Below, piece by piece: positions 1 to 11,616 of a DNA stretch of 64,000 nt (positions within the stretch are counted from its first letter, which is position 1; every line of letters begins with the position of its first letter). The notes under the pieces were generated by a model. That model did not search any database. It was not told where the DNA came from and saw nothing but the letters and a program-made list of their open reading frames with translations. The stretch is from Turnera subulata (lineage: Eukaryota > Streptophyta > Magnoliopsida > Malpighiales > Passifloraceae). The stretch spans positions 60,516 through 124,515 of the forward strand of contig JAKUCV010002895.1 of NCBI GenBank assembly GCA_028386065.3, written 5' to 3'. A program made the position numbers and the translations under genes.

Positions 1-662
1 TACACAGAATTGCAAAATGTGGGGAAGGTCCCCGATCTCCATCTTGGTCACTCATCATTGCATAACATGGTAATCTAGGCCGCTATTTAACTAGTGATTT
101 GGGAACTAATAAAACATGAAGGGGAGGAAAAGGAACGAAACTTGAGGGAATGGAAAAGGGAAGAAGAGATTGTTTGTTTGGACTAAAAAGAAAATGGAAC
201 ACTGGTTAAAAAATATGAGCAAGTAGAGAACCAGAAAACTTATAATCAAGGAGTTTTGTATAAGTTCAACAAATGCGGAGGAGAACCTTCAACATCACAA
301 TTGACAACCTCAACATTACAGTGGTTTCTTTTTCTTTTGCACTCGAGGTACTGCATGAGCTATGTGATTTCCATGTCATTTCTTATGTATAAAGTTTGCT
401 GATTGCAGGTTTGATGTAGCAAGACACACCTTAGAAAAAAAAAAAAAATCAGCCCTAAGTATAATGAGATTTATATATTATATAACATTTGACAATATAA
501 AAGCTGTAGGCAATGCAAAAAGGACCAGCTTTCTCCTCACTAATTCCAATAGAAAGCTGTTGGTCCATTTTCATGCAAGCCAACCTCAGTTTGTCTGGCC
601 CAATATAGATCAGCACCTAAACCACTTTTAAGAATGCTAAAAATTCCTGCATCAGACAGATA
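1..662. other. Flanking DNA, no gene recognised
   Basis: AT-rich DNA with no supported coding region. If the interrupted minus-strand frame ending at 663 is a real terminal exon, this stretch would be its 3' untranslated region and downstream flank. That is inference only; no clear polyadenylation context was established. Confidence 0.4.
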
Positions 663-773
663 TTATGCCTGCCTGCCTCCAAAGGGTGCTTGCCGTGCTG
701 GTCCAGCAACAGCCAAATCAGAATGAGGAGGTCTTCTGGTCCTTTTACCTGCTGATATCCCTGAAAAATATTC

Positions 774-1005
774 TGATACGACACCAATTGATTAAGCGAT
801 GTCGTATCAGGTTCATTAGTGAGTGAAGTGTCATTTCATTAGTTAGTATTCAGTCCCATAAATAGTCTTTTGTAAGCAGAACCATTACGGATTTTCATAA
901 CAATTGTGAATACAAGACTCGGCCTGGTGTCTCTCCTCGAGTGCTAGGATTCCTTTTACCTTCTTGTTCTTGATTTGTTATTGCGGTTACGGTTTTTACG
1001 TAACA
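774..1005 (+). repeat. 5' LTR of the gypsy element
   Basis: A 232-bp terminal repeat matching 6096-6327 with two mismatches. A TATA-like ATAAATA lies near 857-863, compatible with a U3 promoter. The first 36 bases hold a perfect 9-bp inverted repeat, TGATACGAC (774-782) and GTCGTATCA (801-809). Confidence 0.95.
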
Positions 1006-1006
1006 G

Positions 1007-1015
1007 TGGCGCCGT
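1007..1015 (+). other. Primer binding site of the gypsy element
   Basis: TGGCGCCGT directly follows the 5' LTR after one G. It matches the start of the sequence complementary to the 3' end of plant tRNA-Asp, a primer known for plant gypsy elements. The match is only 9 nt, so the tRNA assignment is tentative. Confidence 0.6.
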
Positions 1016-1050
1016 CTGTTCTTTAACCCACGCCATTCGTGGTGGTTACG

Positions 1051-4000
1051 ATGGTGAACGCCGACGTTCGCAAGTTCGTTGAGGAGGCGTTGAAGTCCCA
1101 ATCGACGGCGGCGGATCAACGATTTGAGCAGTTACAGAATCAGATGATGGATAACGAGAAGAAACTTCAATCCACGGTGGATTTTCTGTCCGGTAAGCTT
1201 GATCGATTGCTCACTTCGGTACCACCGCCACCGCCGAGTGTGGTGGTCACAAGCTCAGTTGCTCCACCGGCTCTTGGTGTGACGATTGCTGATTCTTCGA
1301 CAGTGATGAGTTCAGGCCCATTTTCTTCTCTGGCTTCAATTCCACCACCGGTTCCTCCTTCTAATGTGGGGGTTTCAGGTCCAATCTCTGGTTTTCCGTT
1401 TCAGATAGGTCAGTATTCTATGCCACTTCCGTCGCCACTTCAATCTGTCTTCACGGAGGCACCATCTCATCCGTCCCTTCCTCCACCCTTGTCTTCGGGG
1501 GCGCTACCTTCTTCTGTGCCGTTGTTTCCTTCTGGAGTGGCTACTTCTTCTTCTGTACCTCCGGTACGTATTCCGGCGCCTTACTCTGGTTCACTTGGTA
1601 CTATACCTTCTGTCCCACTTCCCTTACATTCTGATTACGCTGTGAATTTTGGTCGTACTTCTGCTTATAGTGGGCTGGGGTTTCCTGTGTTTGATGGTAC
1701 GGGAATGCAAGATTGGTTTTATCGTTGTTACAATTACTTTGATGTGGATCCTTTGCCCGATGATCAACGTGTTTGGTTAGCTGTTCGTCACCTTGTAGGG
1801 CCTGCTTTATCTTGGTATCATGGATTTCTTCGGAATCGGGATAATCGTTTCCCAGTTACTTGGTCAGAATTTGCTTCTGCTATAGCTGAACGATTTGGGG
1901 GTAATGCTTTTGATGATCCATTGGCTGCACTAATGGAGTTAAAGCAAGATGGCACTGTGGATTCTTATTTGGAGAGGTTTGATGCCTTGCTTTCTCGTGT
2001 CCAAGTTGCTCCAGAAGTTGCTCTTACTGCTTTTCTACGTGGCTTGATTCCTAATATAGCACTACATGTGCGATTATGGCGACCACGAAATGTTCGAGAA
2101 GCGTACAGTATTGCTAAAACTTACGAAGCCTTGGGTTATGGTGGTGTTTCTCCACTTTTGGCTTCTCCGCCATTGGCGCCTTCAGCTTCTCTTGGTGCTT
2201 TCCCTTCGCAATCCTTTGCAGGTGCTAATGGTCGTTCTTTGCTGCCTACAGCTCCAGTGACCACTTCTAAGCCTTCTAATTCTTCTAGGCTACTTACCAC
2301 TAAGAACTCTGTTCGAGTTGGCCCTAAAGTTGATGTCAAAGAGAGAGAAGAGTTGCGAAAAAAGGGACTATGTTATTATTGTAAGGATACTTACACACCT
2401 GGCCATCGATGCAAACAACGACAATTTTTCTTAGTCCAGGTTGGTGGTGAGGATTCCATTCTGGATGTGGAGTTAGAGGGAGATCAAGTTCTCTATTCAG
2501 TGCACCCTGTGGACAGTGGAGAACTTGAAGAATTTACCCAGAAGATGTCGGCATTTGCTTTGTCAGGTTCAGTCGGGGGAAAGAGGATGCGGTTGCGCAT
2601 TTCTTGTGATAATAAGATGTTGTTTGCCTTGTTGGACACTGGTGCTTCCAGTACTTTTTTGGATCGTCGAACAGCAGAGAGGTTGGGTTGTGTTTTGACT
2701 CCCATTCCTTCACAGTCTGTGACCATTCCTGGAGGTACTCTCTTGACTTGTGATTCTATTTGTCAAGGTTTTTCATGGAAATTGGCTGGACAACACTATA
2801 TATTTGATGTATTCATTGTGGATATTGGCGGTTATGATATGGTTCTTGGCACTGATTGGATGGAGTCATTAGGGGATTTGTTGTGGAGCTTTTCAAAGTT
2901 GCAGGTCACATATTGGAAAGGGAATGAGAAGGTGATTTTATATGGGATACCGGATTCCAAGTTATCAGAAATTGATGCTATACAATTGGAGAAAGTTTTG
3001 CAGAATGTTGATGATTTAGTGCCGATGCAATGTTGCAGTATCATGATGGCTCATGCTCCTCTTCCAGTTGACACTCCAAATTTAATTCCTGAAGCAGTGC
3101 AAAGCTTGCAGCCTTTGTTGGAGCAGTATAAGGATCTCTTTGAAGCACCTAAGCCCTTACCGCCTTCTCGTGGCCATGAGCATAAGATTACATTGGTTGA
3201 TGGAACCTCTCCCATTAATCTACGGCCATATAAACATTCCACGATCCAAAAAGATGCTATTGAGCAAATGATTGATGAATTGTTGGCTAATGGCATTATA
3301 CAACCAAGTAATAGCCCTTTTGCATCTCCAATTGTTATGGTGAAAAAGAACGACGGGACATGGCGAATGTGTATTGACTATCGCACCTTAAACAGTAAGA
3401 CGATCAAAGATAGGTTCCCTATCCCTGTTATTGACGAGTTGATTGATGAACTTCACGATGCCAAGGTGTTTTCTAAATTGGATTTGCGGTCTGGTTATCA
3501 CCAAATACGGATGGCTGATGAGGATGTCCATAAGACAGCTTTTAGGAGTCATCATGGCCACTGGGAGTTCTTGGCCATGCCTTTTGGGTTGACAAATGCT
3601 CCTGCCACTTTTCAGAGTTTGATGAATAAGATATTTCGAGCCTTTCTCGGGAAGTTTGTCTTGGTATTTTTTGATGATATTTTGGTTTACAGCAAGTCTA
3701 TAGAGGAGCATTTGCATCACTTGCAACTAGTTTTCGATATTTTGCGAGCTCATGCTTTGTTTCTGAAGCTAAGTAAGTGTGTTTTTGGAACAAGGAGGGT
3801 TGAATATCTTGGCCACTATATTTCTGCAGATGGGGTAAAAACAGATCCTAAAAAGATTTCAGCAATTGTAGATTGGCCAATTCCACAAACACTTAAACAT
3901 GTGCGTGGTTTTTTGGGTTTGGCTGGGTATTACAGGCGCTTTATTAAGCACTTTGGTAGTATTGCCCAACCCCTGAATGATCTTACCAAGGTGGACAACT

Positions 4001-5916
4001 TTGAGTGGGATTCTGTTGCACAAAATGCTTTTGATAAGTTGAAGCATGCTCTAGTTTTTGCACCTGTTTTAGCTCTTCCCAACTTTAACGAGCCATTTGT
4101 GATTGAAACGGATGCTTCAGGAACTGGTATTGGAGCAGTTTTAATGCAACAGGGGCATCCAATTGCCTATGCGAGTCGCACCCTTTCAGCTAAACATCAG
4201 GCTTTATCTGTTTATGAGAAGGAGTTATTGGCTATATTGTTTGCAGTAGAGAAGTGGCAGCAGTATCTCTTAGACCGTCATTTTATAATTCACACAGACC
4301 ATCGCAGCCTTAAGTATCTTTTGGAGCAACGTTTAACTACAGTTAGTCAATCTACATGGTTGGCTAAACTTCTAGCAATGGATTATGAAATTTGTTACAA
4401 GTCAGGGCATGAAAACGTTGCTGCGGATGCGTTATCCAGGATGTCTAGTTCTGAAATCTATTCTATGCTGGTGGCTGATCTTGATTCAGCATTGTTGCAA
4501 GAAATTAAAGCTAGTTGGACTTCAGATTCTAAAGTGCAGACCAAGATTCAGGAGCTGCAATTGACCAGCCCTCCTCAAGGGGGAAAATATTCATGGAAGA
4601 ATGGCTTATTTCGACGTAAAGGCAAGTTAGTTGTTGGTGGCGATGTGTCTTTGCAGCTGCGAATTATTGAGTTGTTTCATTCCAGCTCTTGGGGGGGACA
4701 TTCGGGTGTCACTCCTACGGTTAAAAGAATTCGTTCCTTGCTTTATTGGAAGGGGTTGGACAAGCAGGTGCGGGAATTTGTGCGGAATTGTGTAGTATGC
4801 CAGCAAAACAAATATGAAAGGGTTGCTGCTCCTGGGTTGCTGCAACCATTACCTATTCCAGATTCTATTTTTACTCATATTACTATGGATTTTGTTGAGG
4901 GCTTGCCAAAATCTGAAGGGAAACAAGTTATTATGGTGGTAGTCGATCGACTAACAAAATATGCTCATTTTGTTGCTTTACCTCACCCGTACTCTGCCTC
5001 TTTGGTGGCCCAATTGTTTATGGACAATGTGGTTAAGCTCCATGGTCTGCCTAAGGTGGTTGTGTCCGATCGCGACCCGGTTTTTTTGAGTAACTTTTGG
5101 TGTGAGCTGTTTCGGGTACAGGGTGTGGATTTGCGTTATTCTTCAGCATATCATCCCCAAACTGACGGACAAACGGAGGTTGTTAATCGGTGTTTAGAGC
5201 AATACTTGAGATGTGCTACAGGTTCTAAACCGAAGTCATGGACTAAGTGGCTTCCACTATCTGAATGGTGGTACAATACTACATATCATTCTACTCTCCA
5301 GTGCTCTCCTTTTCAGGCACTATATGGTGTTGCTCCTCCGGTCCATGTACCTTATTTACCTGGAGATTCTGATGTTGAAGCTGTTGATAGGGAGCTTTTA
5401 GACCGAGAAGAGACCATTGCAGTTTTGAAACAACAACTTTTGAAGGCACAAAACCGTATGAAGCAGCAGGCTGATAGGAACCGTAGTGAGAGGGTTTTCG
5501 ATGTTGGTGATTGGGTTTTCTTGAAGTTGCAACCTTATAGGCAGCAATCAGTGCAGCGAAGAATGAATATGAAGTTGTCTCCACGGTGGTTTGGCCCATA
5601 CAAAGTCATAGACAAAGTTGGTGAAGTGGCTTATAAATTGGAATTACCGCCCGATTCTCAAGTGCATAATGTATTCCATGTTTCTCAACTTAAATGGGCA
5701 CCAGGTCCTGTTTTAGCTGCTGCAAATTCCTTACCTGTGTTTGATGTTGAAGTTGAAAGGTCTCCTATTGCAATTCTGGAAAGAAAGCCATATCGTAGGG
5801 GCAATCGCACAGTTACTAAGTGGTTGGTTCATTGGAGTGGAGCATCTCCTGCTGATGCTTCATGGGAGTTTGCAGAAGAAATTCAAAGGAAATTTCCAGA
5901 TTTTATTCCAAACTAA
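1051..5916 (+). CDS. Gypsy gag-pol polyprotein with chromodomain
   Basis: A 1,621-aa polyprotein from the first ATG (1051); the same frame is open back to a GTG at 1039, which is not a likely start. Order seen: a proline/serine-rich N-terminus; a retrotransposon gag domain; a cysteine knuckle ([14 protein letters not shown]); an aspartic protease with DTGAS near residue 529; reverse transcriptase with FFDD near residue 874; RNase H with ETDAS near residue 1020; integrase with an HHCC finger (about 1209-1252) and a DDE core (MDF, SDRD and the glutamate of TDGQTE); and a chromodomain at the end (about 1570-1617). Such proteins copy the element's RNA into DNA and insert it, with the chromodomain thought to steer integration to particular chromatin. 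No frameshift or stop interrupts it, so it could still encode active enzymes. Confidence 0.95.
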   Translation: MVNADVRKFVEEALKSQSTAADQRFEQLQNQMMDNEKKLQSTVDFLSGKLDRLLTSVPPPPPSVVVTSSVAPPALGVTIADSSTVMSSGPFSSLASIPPPVPPSNVGVSGPISGFPFQIGQYSMPLPSPLQSVFTEAPSHPSLPPPLSSGALPSSVPLFPSGVATSSSVPPVRIPAPYSGSLGTIPSVPLPLHSDYAVNFGRTSAYSGLGFPVFDGTGMQDWFYRCYNYFDVDPLPDDQRVWLAVRHLVGPALSWYHGFLRNRDNRFPVTWSEFASAIAERFGGNAFDDPLAALMELKQDGTVDSYLERFDALLSRVQVAPEVALTAFLRGLIPNIALHVRLWRPRNVREAYSIAKTYEALGYGGVSPLLASPPLAPSASLGAFPSQSFAGANGRSLLPTAPVTTSKPSNSSRLLTTKNSVRVGPKVDVKEREELRKKGLCYYCKDTYTPGHRCKQRQFFLVQVGGEDSILDVELEGDQVLYSVHPVDSGELEEFTQKMSAFALSGSVGGKRMRLRISCDNKMLFALLDTGASSTFLDRRTAERLGCVLTPIPSQSVTIPGGTLLTCDSICQGFSWKLAGQHYIFDVFIVDIGGYDMVLGTDWMESLGDLLWSFSKLQVTYWKGNEKVILYGIPDSKLSEIDAIQLEKVLQNVDDLVPMQCCSIMMAHAPLPVDTPNLIPEAVQSLQPLLEQYKDLFEAPKPLPPSRGHEHKITLVDGTSPINLRPYKHSTIQKDAIEQMIDELLANGIIQPSNSPFASPIVMVKKNDGTWRMCIDYRTLNSKTIKDRFPIPVIDELIDELHDAKVFSKLDLRSGYHQIRMADEDVHKTAFRSHHGHWEFLAMPFGLTNAPATFQSLMNKIFRAFLGKFVLVFFDDILVYSKSIEEHLHHLQLVFDILRAHALFLKLSKCVFGTRRVEYLGHYISADGVKTDPKKISAIVDWPIPQTLKHVRGFLGLAGYYRRFIKHFGSIAQPLNDLTKVDNFEWDSVAQNAFDKLKHALVFAPVLALPNFNEPFVIETDASGTGIGAVLMQQGHPIAYASRTLSAKHQALSVYEKELLAILFAVEKWQQYLLDRHFIIHTDHRSLKYLLEQRLTTVSQSTWLAKLLAMDYEICYKSGHENVAADALSRMSSSEIYSMLVADLDSALLQEIKASWTSDSKVQTKIQELQLTSPPQGGKYSWKNGLFRRKGKLVVGGDVSLQLRIIELFHSSSWGGHSGVTPTVKRIRSLLYWKGLDKQVREFVRNCVVCQQNKYERVAAPGLLQPLPIPDSIFTHITMDFVEGLPKSEGKQVIMVVVDRLTKYAHFVALPHPYSASLVAQLFMDNVVKLHGLPKVVVSDRDPVFLSNFWCELFRVQGVDLRYSSAYHPQTDGQTEVVNRCLEQYLRCATGSKPKSWTKWLPLSEWWYNTTYHSTLQCSPFQALYGVAPPVHVPYLPGDSDVEAVDRELLDREETIAVLKQQLLKAQNRMKQQADRNRSERVFDVGDWVFLKLQPYRQQSVQRRMNMKLSPRWFGPYKVIDKVGEVAYKLELPPDSQVHNVFHVSQLKWAPGPVLAAANSLPVFDVEVERSPIAILERKPYRRGNRTVTKWLVHWSGASPADASWEFAEEIQRKFPDFIPN

Positions 5917-6082
5917 ATGGTTCTTGTATATGTCTTGAACTAGTGGTAGGGAATATCTTGCATTTGTGAATTTGTGGTAGTTGCAAACAATTCTGCAGAT
6001 TACATTTGTGCTTCTGTTGGTAGTTGCAGACAATTCTGCAGATTACTACTTGGAAATTGTATTAGATTTAGCCTGAGTTTTT

Positions 6083-6092
6083 AAGGAGGGGG
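6083..6092 (+). other. Polypurine tract of the gypsy element
   Basis: AAGGAGGGGG lies three bases before the 3' LTR, the usual site for priming plus-strand DNA synthesis. Confidence 0.85.
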
Positions 6093-6095
6093 TGT

Positions 6096-6327
6096 TGATA
6101 CGACACCAATTGATTAAGCGATGTCGTATCAGGTTCATTAGTGAGTGAAGTGTCGTTTCATTAGTTAGTATTCAGTCCCATAAATAGTCTTTTGTAAGCA
6201 GAACCATTACGGATTTTCATAACAATTGTGAATACAAGACTCGGCCTGGTGTCTCTCCTCGAGTGCTAGGATTCCTTTTACCTTCTTGTTCTTGATTTGT
6301 TATTGCGGTTACGGTTTTTACCTAACA
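6096..6327 (+). repeat. 3' LTR of the gypsy element
   Basis: A 232-bp direct copy of the 5' LTR with two differences. It is followed immediately by the target duplication TATTC. Confidence 0.95.
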
Positions 6328-6376
6328 TATTCATGGATATGTCCAGAATAATCCAGCCGTAAATAAGGTACAAGAC

Positions 6377-7349
6377 CTGGAAACAAAAAACAATTTGGGC
6401 ACGCCAAATTTCCCTTACGACCATTGCGCATCGTTGATCGTTCTAACCTAACTCGGCCATGGGTTTGTGACAAAATTTAAACATTTCAGTTGGAATTGGG
6501 GTCCCTTTGAGAAAATTTTAAGCCTGAATGACCCAAAACCTTGGCTAATACCATTGTAGTCACCCTGTGCCTACCTGCACTCTAAGAATTGTACACCGTA
6601 GTCGCTAGGAAGTCCTTGTTCAATCTTGTTGAAAAGAAACGTGGCAGCCCAAAAAACACCAGGATTCGAAAGCGAGGCCCTACTCCTACACCCTGCATTT
6701 CTCCTTGAATTTTCTTCAGACTACTGTAGAAATTTGTCATTTTGTCAAAAATTGGCCCCTCTATGCAGGGTATTAGGTGGATTGGTTGCTAACTTCCCTA
6801 CTTTAAATCTTTAATATTGGCGGTAGCAGTCAGAGTAATAATTAACAATTTTATTTTGTAAGGTTTTCTTGTCTCTGCGAACGCCTTAAATTTTTAATGA
6901 AGGGATTTGGATGGCGTGCTAGACATTACAGACTAGCATATCCATTATCCTGTCATTGTGAGGCTCTTTCTGCCTAATTTTTAGTCATGCACTCTTAATT
7001 AAAGAGGATGAACACAGGCAATAAGATTGAAAATCTAAACATGTTTGCTTTCCAAGTATGAAGGAATTCGGCATCATAGCGTGCTCCTATGAATCAATAT
7101 GTATTTACAAGTTATTGGACATGGCATGATTTCTGTACATTTAACTCAGTACCACGATTTCATATCCTGCAAGTGATAAACTGAAAAATGACATGAAATC
7201 TTAGAGGAAAAAAAAAAAAAAGATAGGGAAGCAACAGCATCCGTAACAATCACAGATAAACGAAACAATTTAAACTACTCTAATACCACAGAATTGAAGT
7301 TATCCGTGACACAGAACCTGGGAATTTAATTTTGTTTTCACGATTTTTG
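6377..7349. other. Spacer downstream of the WAK-like kinase gene
   Basis: No supported gene. The part nearest 7349 is probably the 3' untranslated region of the minus-strand kinase gene. A stretch around 6540-6650 has weak exon-like features on the minus strand but gives no in-frame join to the frame ending at 663. Confidence 0.4.
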
Positions 7350-10300
7350 TCACTTAGCAGAAGTTTGTGAAGTTGAGCTTTGCTCACTTAACCATGGATC
7401 TTGAACAGAAATGGGTGAATCATCCTTTGACCTTTGCATTGACTTCGCACTACCAGATTGTGTGTGCAATGGGAACAATCCTTTATTCTCCAGCATTGCT
7501 TTTTTCCCAGAGGAGTTCAGGGGCTTTTCACTTAGGTTAGATGAAGAAGAGGAAGGGGATATCTCTGATGATAACGAACAACTTATTTCCCCTGAAGGTT
7601 CCCATCTACTTAGAGTTATTTGCTCTAGCACCGCTGCAACTTCTGTCATTGAAGGTCTCATGTCTCTATGAAATGCAAGGCACCTAAATGCCAACTCTGC
7701 CACTTTATGGACTGAAGAAAATGTCCAGGAGTCATTCTGTATCTCAAGAATTGGGTCTACAATTTCTTGCAGGCGCCCCTTTGCAATCCTGTCAGTGGCA
7801 AAAGCAGCCAGGTTCACTTCATCCTGTGGCCTTGAAAAATCTACGGCCTTCAGGGCTGTTATGATCTCAACGAGAACTACCCCAAAGCTATAAACATCGC
7901 TTTTATCTGAAAGATGGAAGTTTTGATGGTATTGTGGATCAACGTATCCTGGAGTTCCTTGAGGAACAGTTGAAATGTGGGATATTTCAGGCTTGCCAAG
8001 TCTAGAAAGACCAAAATCTGCTACTTTGGACCTGAAGTTGTAGTCCAATAGTATGTTGCTTGACTTGATGTCCCTGTGGTATATTGGAGGATCCATGGCA
8101 GAGTGGAGATATGCTATAGCTTGAGCTGTTTCGGTGGCGATACTGAGGCGAACCGGCCAGGCTAACCCATCACCTTTCTCTCTTTGCAAATGCTGGCACA
8201 ATGTTCCATTAGGCATGAATTCATAGACCAGGATTTGTTCACCATTTTCGATGGAGCAGCCGAGAAGACGGACTAAGTTGGGGTGATTCACAGACGAAAT
8301 GAGCTTGATCTCGTTGATGACTTGGCCAATGCTGTCATCATCCCCATGCTTGATCCTCTTAATTGCAACCCATGCATCACTGTTAAGTTTGCCAGCATAA
8401 ACTGTTCCATAGGCACCGGTTCCAAGCCTTTGTTTCTCGGAGAAATTATTTGTGGCTTTCTCAATTTCCTTGTAAGGATAGATAGGAATGTTGATGCCAG
8501 TGGTCTGAGCAAGGCGGCGATTATGGAAGCTTCTAGTTTTCGAATTGTGTCGCCTGCGTAGTAGGAAGCAGAACACAGCCAGACCGAACATTAGAACTGC
8601 TCCAGCAAGAACGCCTGCAAAATAAATGTTTCCCAGTTTCAGGATTGAAACTTTTGTCATCACAATCACAATTGACGTGAAGAAGATAACTCTCAAGACC
8701 TGGAACATGAATCAAATATTTTTTAGACCTTTAAGAAGAATCTGTTTACTTTGTAACTTGAATACATAGCCTTTCTTATCTTGTAGAAGATAGAGTAAAT
8801 TACCAGCCAGTAAACCAGCAAATCTGGTCGCTCCTCCACATTGGCCGGACCAAAAGTTTTTAGCATTGCAGTCAGAAGGGGCTGTTTACATCGCAATGGT
8901 GAAATCACAAAAAGAGAAAACTGTGAGATAGATAGACATTTTGCTTCATTAGATTAAAATAATGGAAACACATCATTATCTGCATCAACATTAAAAGTAA
9001 AAGGAGTAAAATGAAATCAAGACAAAACTTCAGCTTTTTGTCCCAGGTAGGTGACAAGCCCAATTGCATCACTCGTTTATCCCTGCAGCTAACAAATCGC
9101 ATAAGGTTTACTACCACTAAAATGTCCCTTCTGTTTTGTTTGGAATCAAAATTGTAGCACCGTGGTTTGACAAAAACCCACCTAATTACCCTCAAGTGGA
9201 CCAAAAGATATATCTCGATGATCTAAGCTAAATTAGCTCTTGCACCCTGCAATTGATTACTCAATTCATCTTGGACAGGACCTTCCTTCACTAAATGCAG
9301 AATTACATACGTATACGCTATATATTGTATACACGTCAACACGCGTTCAAGCTTGGAATTTCCTTTTGATAAAATTTGAAATGACAAATAAATATAGATT
9401 TCGAAACACCTATCCAATTAATATATTATATGATATATATGAGATCTCATTTTTATAACGTAATAAACATATGCCGGATCTTTTTCGAAAAAAAATAATA
9501 TTGCTAGAAAGATGCTTTTTACAGATGTGTTGGGTTCACAGTTCACACAATAAACGTTGGCATAAAACACAGGCATCTCTTTGGCGTTTTCGCTGATGTT
9601 ATATGTAAATTACTATCAAAGCTAACATAGTTATACTGTATCAAAGCTAAAGTATTGAAAATAAGGTTGGGAATGAATTATTTAATCTACTCAGCAAAAG
9701 AGATAATTATTAATTACCATTCGGTGTAAATTATATATGGATTATTAATTACCATTCGGTGTAAGATATATGGATTATTAATTACCATTCGGTGTAAATT
9801 ATTATTATTTACTCTATGCACCACTAGAGACCATATATACTTTATCTAATTAACGGTGCTTAGCAGAAATGATTGCCATCATCATGCCGTTGGGTCAATA
9901 GATCCAAACGTCTATACGTCATCATTATGGTATAATTTAATTATTTTGCTAGATAGTATAATTTAATTAGAAAAGTCAAAATTCCTCGATAATATTTAAA
10001 AAGCTACCCCAAAATTCATTCGTCATATCTGATTAACTGATTTCATGATTTTTTTGTCCTCTTCGATTCCTGTCATCTAAATTATATGCCATAATAACTT
10101 TCACCTATTGGTCGTCCAAGAAAACTAAACCAAACTTGTAGAAGAACATGACTTCCAGAGTCCAGATATACTTCTTAATTCAAGCAAATTTTTTTTAAAA
10201 AATGCCAAATGTTGTTTCGTTCGACAGAATCACACATATGACTTGCAAATAGACAAGCACTACAAAACAAATCATATTCCGGCAACAAAAACTAACCTTT

Positions 10301-10999
10301 CCGGCAGCCGGCACCATGTTGATACCCATCACCAACAAACCCTTCCCTGCAATTGCACCGATACCCTCTCCCGTGCGGCACTTGAGTACAAACGGCATCA
10401 TTCGAACAATTACAGCTCCCTTCAACCCACCAGATCAGCTGCATGGCCTGAACTTCCAACGACACGCCGGAGTCACGCACCAAAACGGACGACAGAAGAT
10501 TCTTGCAGTGGGTAAGGTTCTGTAGAGTATGGTCGAAGAAAACATCGGTGGTGTTAATCTTAATGAAGCAGCTGACGTTGCTGTCCTTCTCACAACCGAG
10601 CGACTGGAAGTTGGTGGTCACGTTCATGGACGGAATGTCGCACGTGGAGACCACGGAACTGCAGTTCTGCAATAAGATTGCGTTGGATGATGCTGGCGCG
10701 TAGTTTCTTGTGAAGAGGTTGTCCAGAGCTTGACGTGGGCGGTCGCAGGTTGGTTGTACGTTGATTTTAATGGTGCCGTATTGGGGGTCTATGGATTGGA
10801 TTGGATAGTCGTGGATGAGCATTTCACCTCTGGGGCTGCAGTTTATGTGGATTGGGCAGCCAGGGGAGAAGCCTAAAGGGTAGACAGAATGGTTTTTGCC
10901 GCATGTTTGGTTACAACTATGAATGGATGCATGAGTTCTGGTGAAAGAGATATTGACAAATATGGCTATGGAGAGGATGATCACTTGTCTTGAGACCAT
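7350..10999 (-). CDS. Wall-associated receptor kinase-like protein (WAKL14-like)
   Basis: Three exons, join(7350..8614, 8804..8881, 10297..10999) on the minus strand, give 681 aa; all junctions are GT-AG and close in frame. The ATG at 10999 starts a signal peptide (about 24 residues). Next come a cysteine-rich galacturonan-binding-type domain (CNQTCGKNHSVYPLGF), a long ectodomain with many N-x-S/T sites, and a short EGF-like cysteine segment near residue 200-234. Exon 2 adds the cysteine pair before a membrane helix (about 255-279). The kinase has GTGAYG (about 325-330), lysine K346, HRD with D442 and DFG at 460-462, so it should be catalytically active. The serine-rich tail follows. Arabidopsis WAKL14 has the same arrangement and similar length. 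Proteins of this family are thought to sense cell-wall pectin or its fragments at the plasma membrane. Intron 1 is 1.4 kb and AT-rich. Confidence 0.9.
9706..9803. repeat. Three-copy tandem repeat in intron 1 of the WAK-like gene
   Basis: Three units of 33-35 bp each begin ATTATTAATTACCATTCGGT. The units differ by a 2-bp indel and a few bases. They lie in the first intron of the kinase gene. Confidence 0.85.
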
Positions 11000-11613
11000 A
11001 TCTAATTGATTGTACTAGGTCTTAGCTAGTAGAGAAAAAAGAAGAAAGTTTATGGGACTGGTTGGAACATCTATACATGGAAGTAAATATGGGGAGCAGA
11101 AACTGAGTGGATTATAGATAGAAGACTGATATTCTTCCAGGACTGAATATTTGTCTATGTAACAGCAAAGAAATAGATAATTGAGTTACTATTTACCGTA
11201 TGAGAAGTGTTAGTTAGGATTTGATGTTGACGGACAAGAAATTGGAAATAGATGAGACATAATGGTGGTATCTATCCAATAGGAGAAAAAAAAACAGAGT
11301 TTCTTCCTTTCACACTTCTTTTCTTTTGGGGGTAAATTTCCTTTCACACTTCTGTTGTCGCCTTTTTCCACCAGAAGATGCTGATGAAATCAAATGGAAG
11401 ATACCGAGAATTTACACAACATTTTCAATGAGTTTTGAAAAAGGGGAAAAAATAACGTTTTCAATGAGCAGATGACAAAACTATCCTCTCCCATGATTTT
11501 CTTTGCTGATTAGCAGCCAATGTCTCACCTACAACACACATTTCTTGTGGTGATAAAGCATCTTTAATCTCTTCTTAAGGGATGAAGATCTCTGAGTTCC
11601 TAGCTTTATAAAC
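11000..11613. other. 5' flank of the WAK-like gene
   Basis: No coding region. It lies immediately upstream of the minus-strand ATG at 10999, so it should hold that gene's promoter and 5' leader. No specific element was identified with confidence. Confidence 0.4.
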
Positions 11614-11616
11614 TAA

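Larger units (their letters stand above)
774..6327 (+). mobile_element. Intact Ty3/gypsy chromovirus LTR retrotransposon
   Basis: A complete 5.55-kb element. It has identical-length 232-bp LTRs (TG...CA), a primer binding site one base after the 5' LTR, one uninterrupted gag-pol frame with a C-terminal chromodomain, a polypurine tract, and a 5-bp target duplication TATTC at 769-773 and 6328-6332. The LTRs differ at only two positions (A/G in the U3 part and G/C near the end), so insertion looks recent. Short LTRs, a single ORF, the degenerate gag knuckle and the chromodomain suggest the Reina-like group of chromoviruses; that lineage call is inference. Confidence 0.95.
663..6376 (-). pseudogene. 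Possible host terminal exon split by the gypsy insertion
   Basis: Removing the gypsy element and one copy of its TATTC duplication leaves minus-strand sequence (6376 down to 6333, then 773 down to 663) that reads open across the insertion point for about 49 codons to a TAA at 663-665. It is preceded at 6377-6378 by an acceptor-like AG after a T-rich tract. The predicted tail is basic and proline/glycine rich, including the peptide RTRRPPHSDLAVAGPARQ. I do not recognise the protein and found no convincing upstream exon between 6.4 and 7.3 kb. A chance open frame of this length is possible, so the call is tentative. If real, the insertion would truncate or alter the host protein's C-terminus. 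Confidence 0.33.

Noticed and set aside
1039..1050. Upstream GTG as start of the gypsy polyprotein
   Set aside because: Plant translation starts at ATG; the first in-frame ATG is at 1051.
8615..8708. N-terminal extension of the kinase exon from the Met at 8708
   Set aside because: This is intron 2; the acceptor TTTTGCAG before 8614 joins exon 2 in frame and restores the family arrangement.
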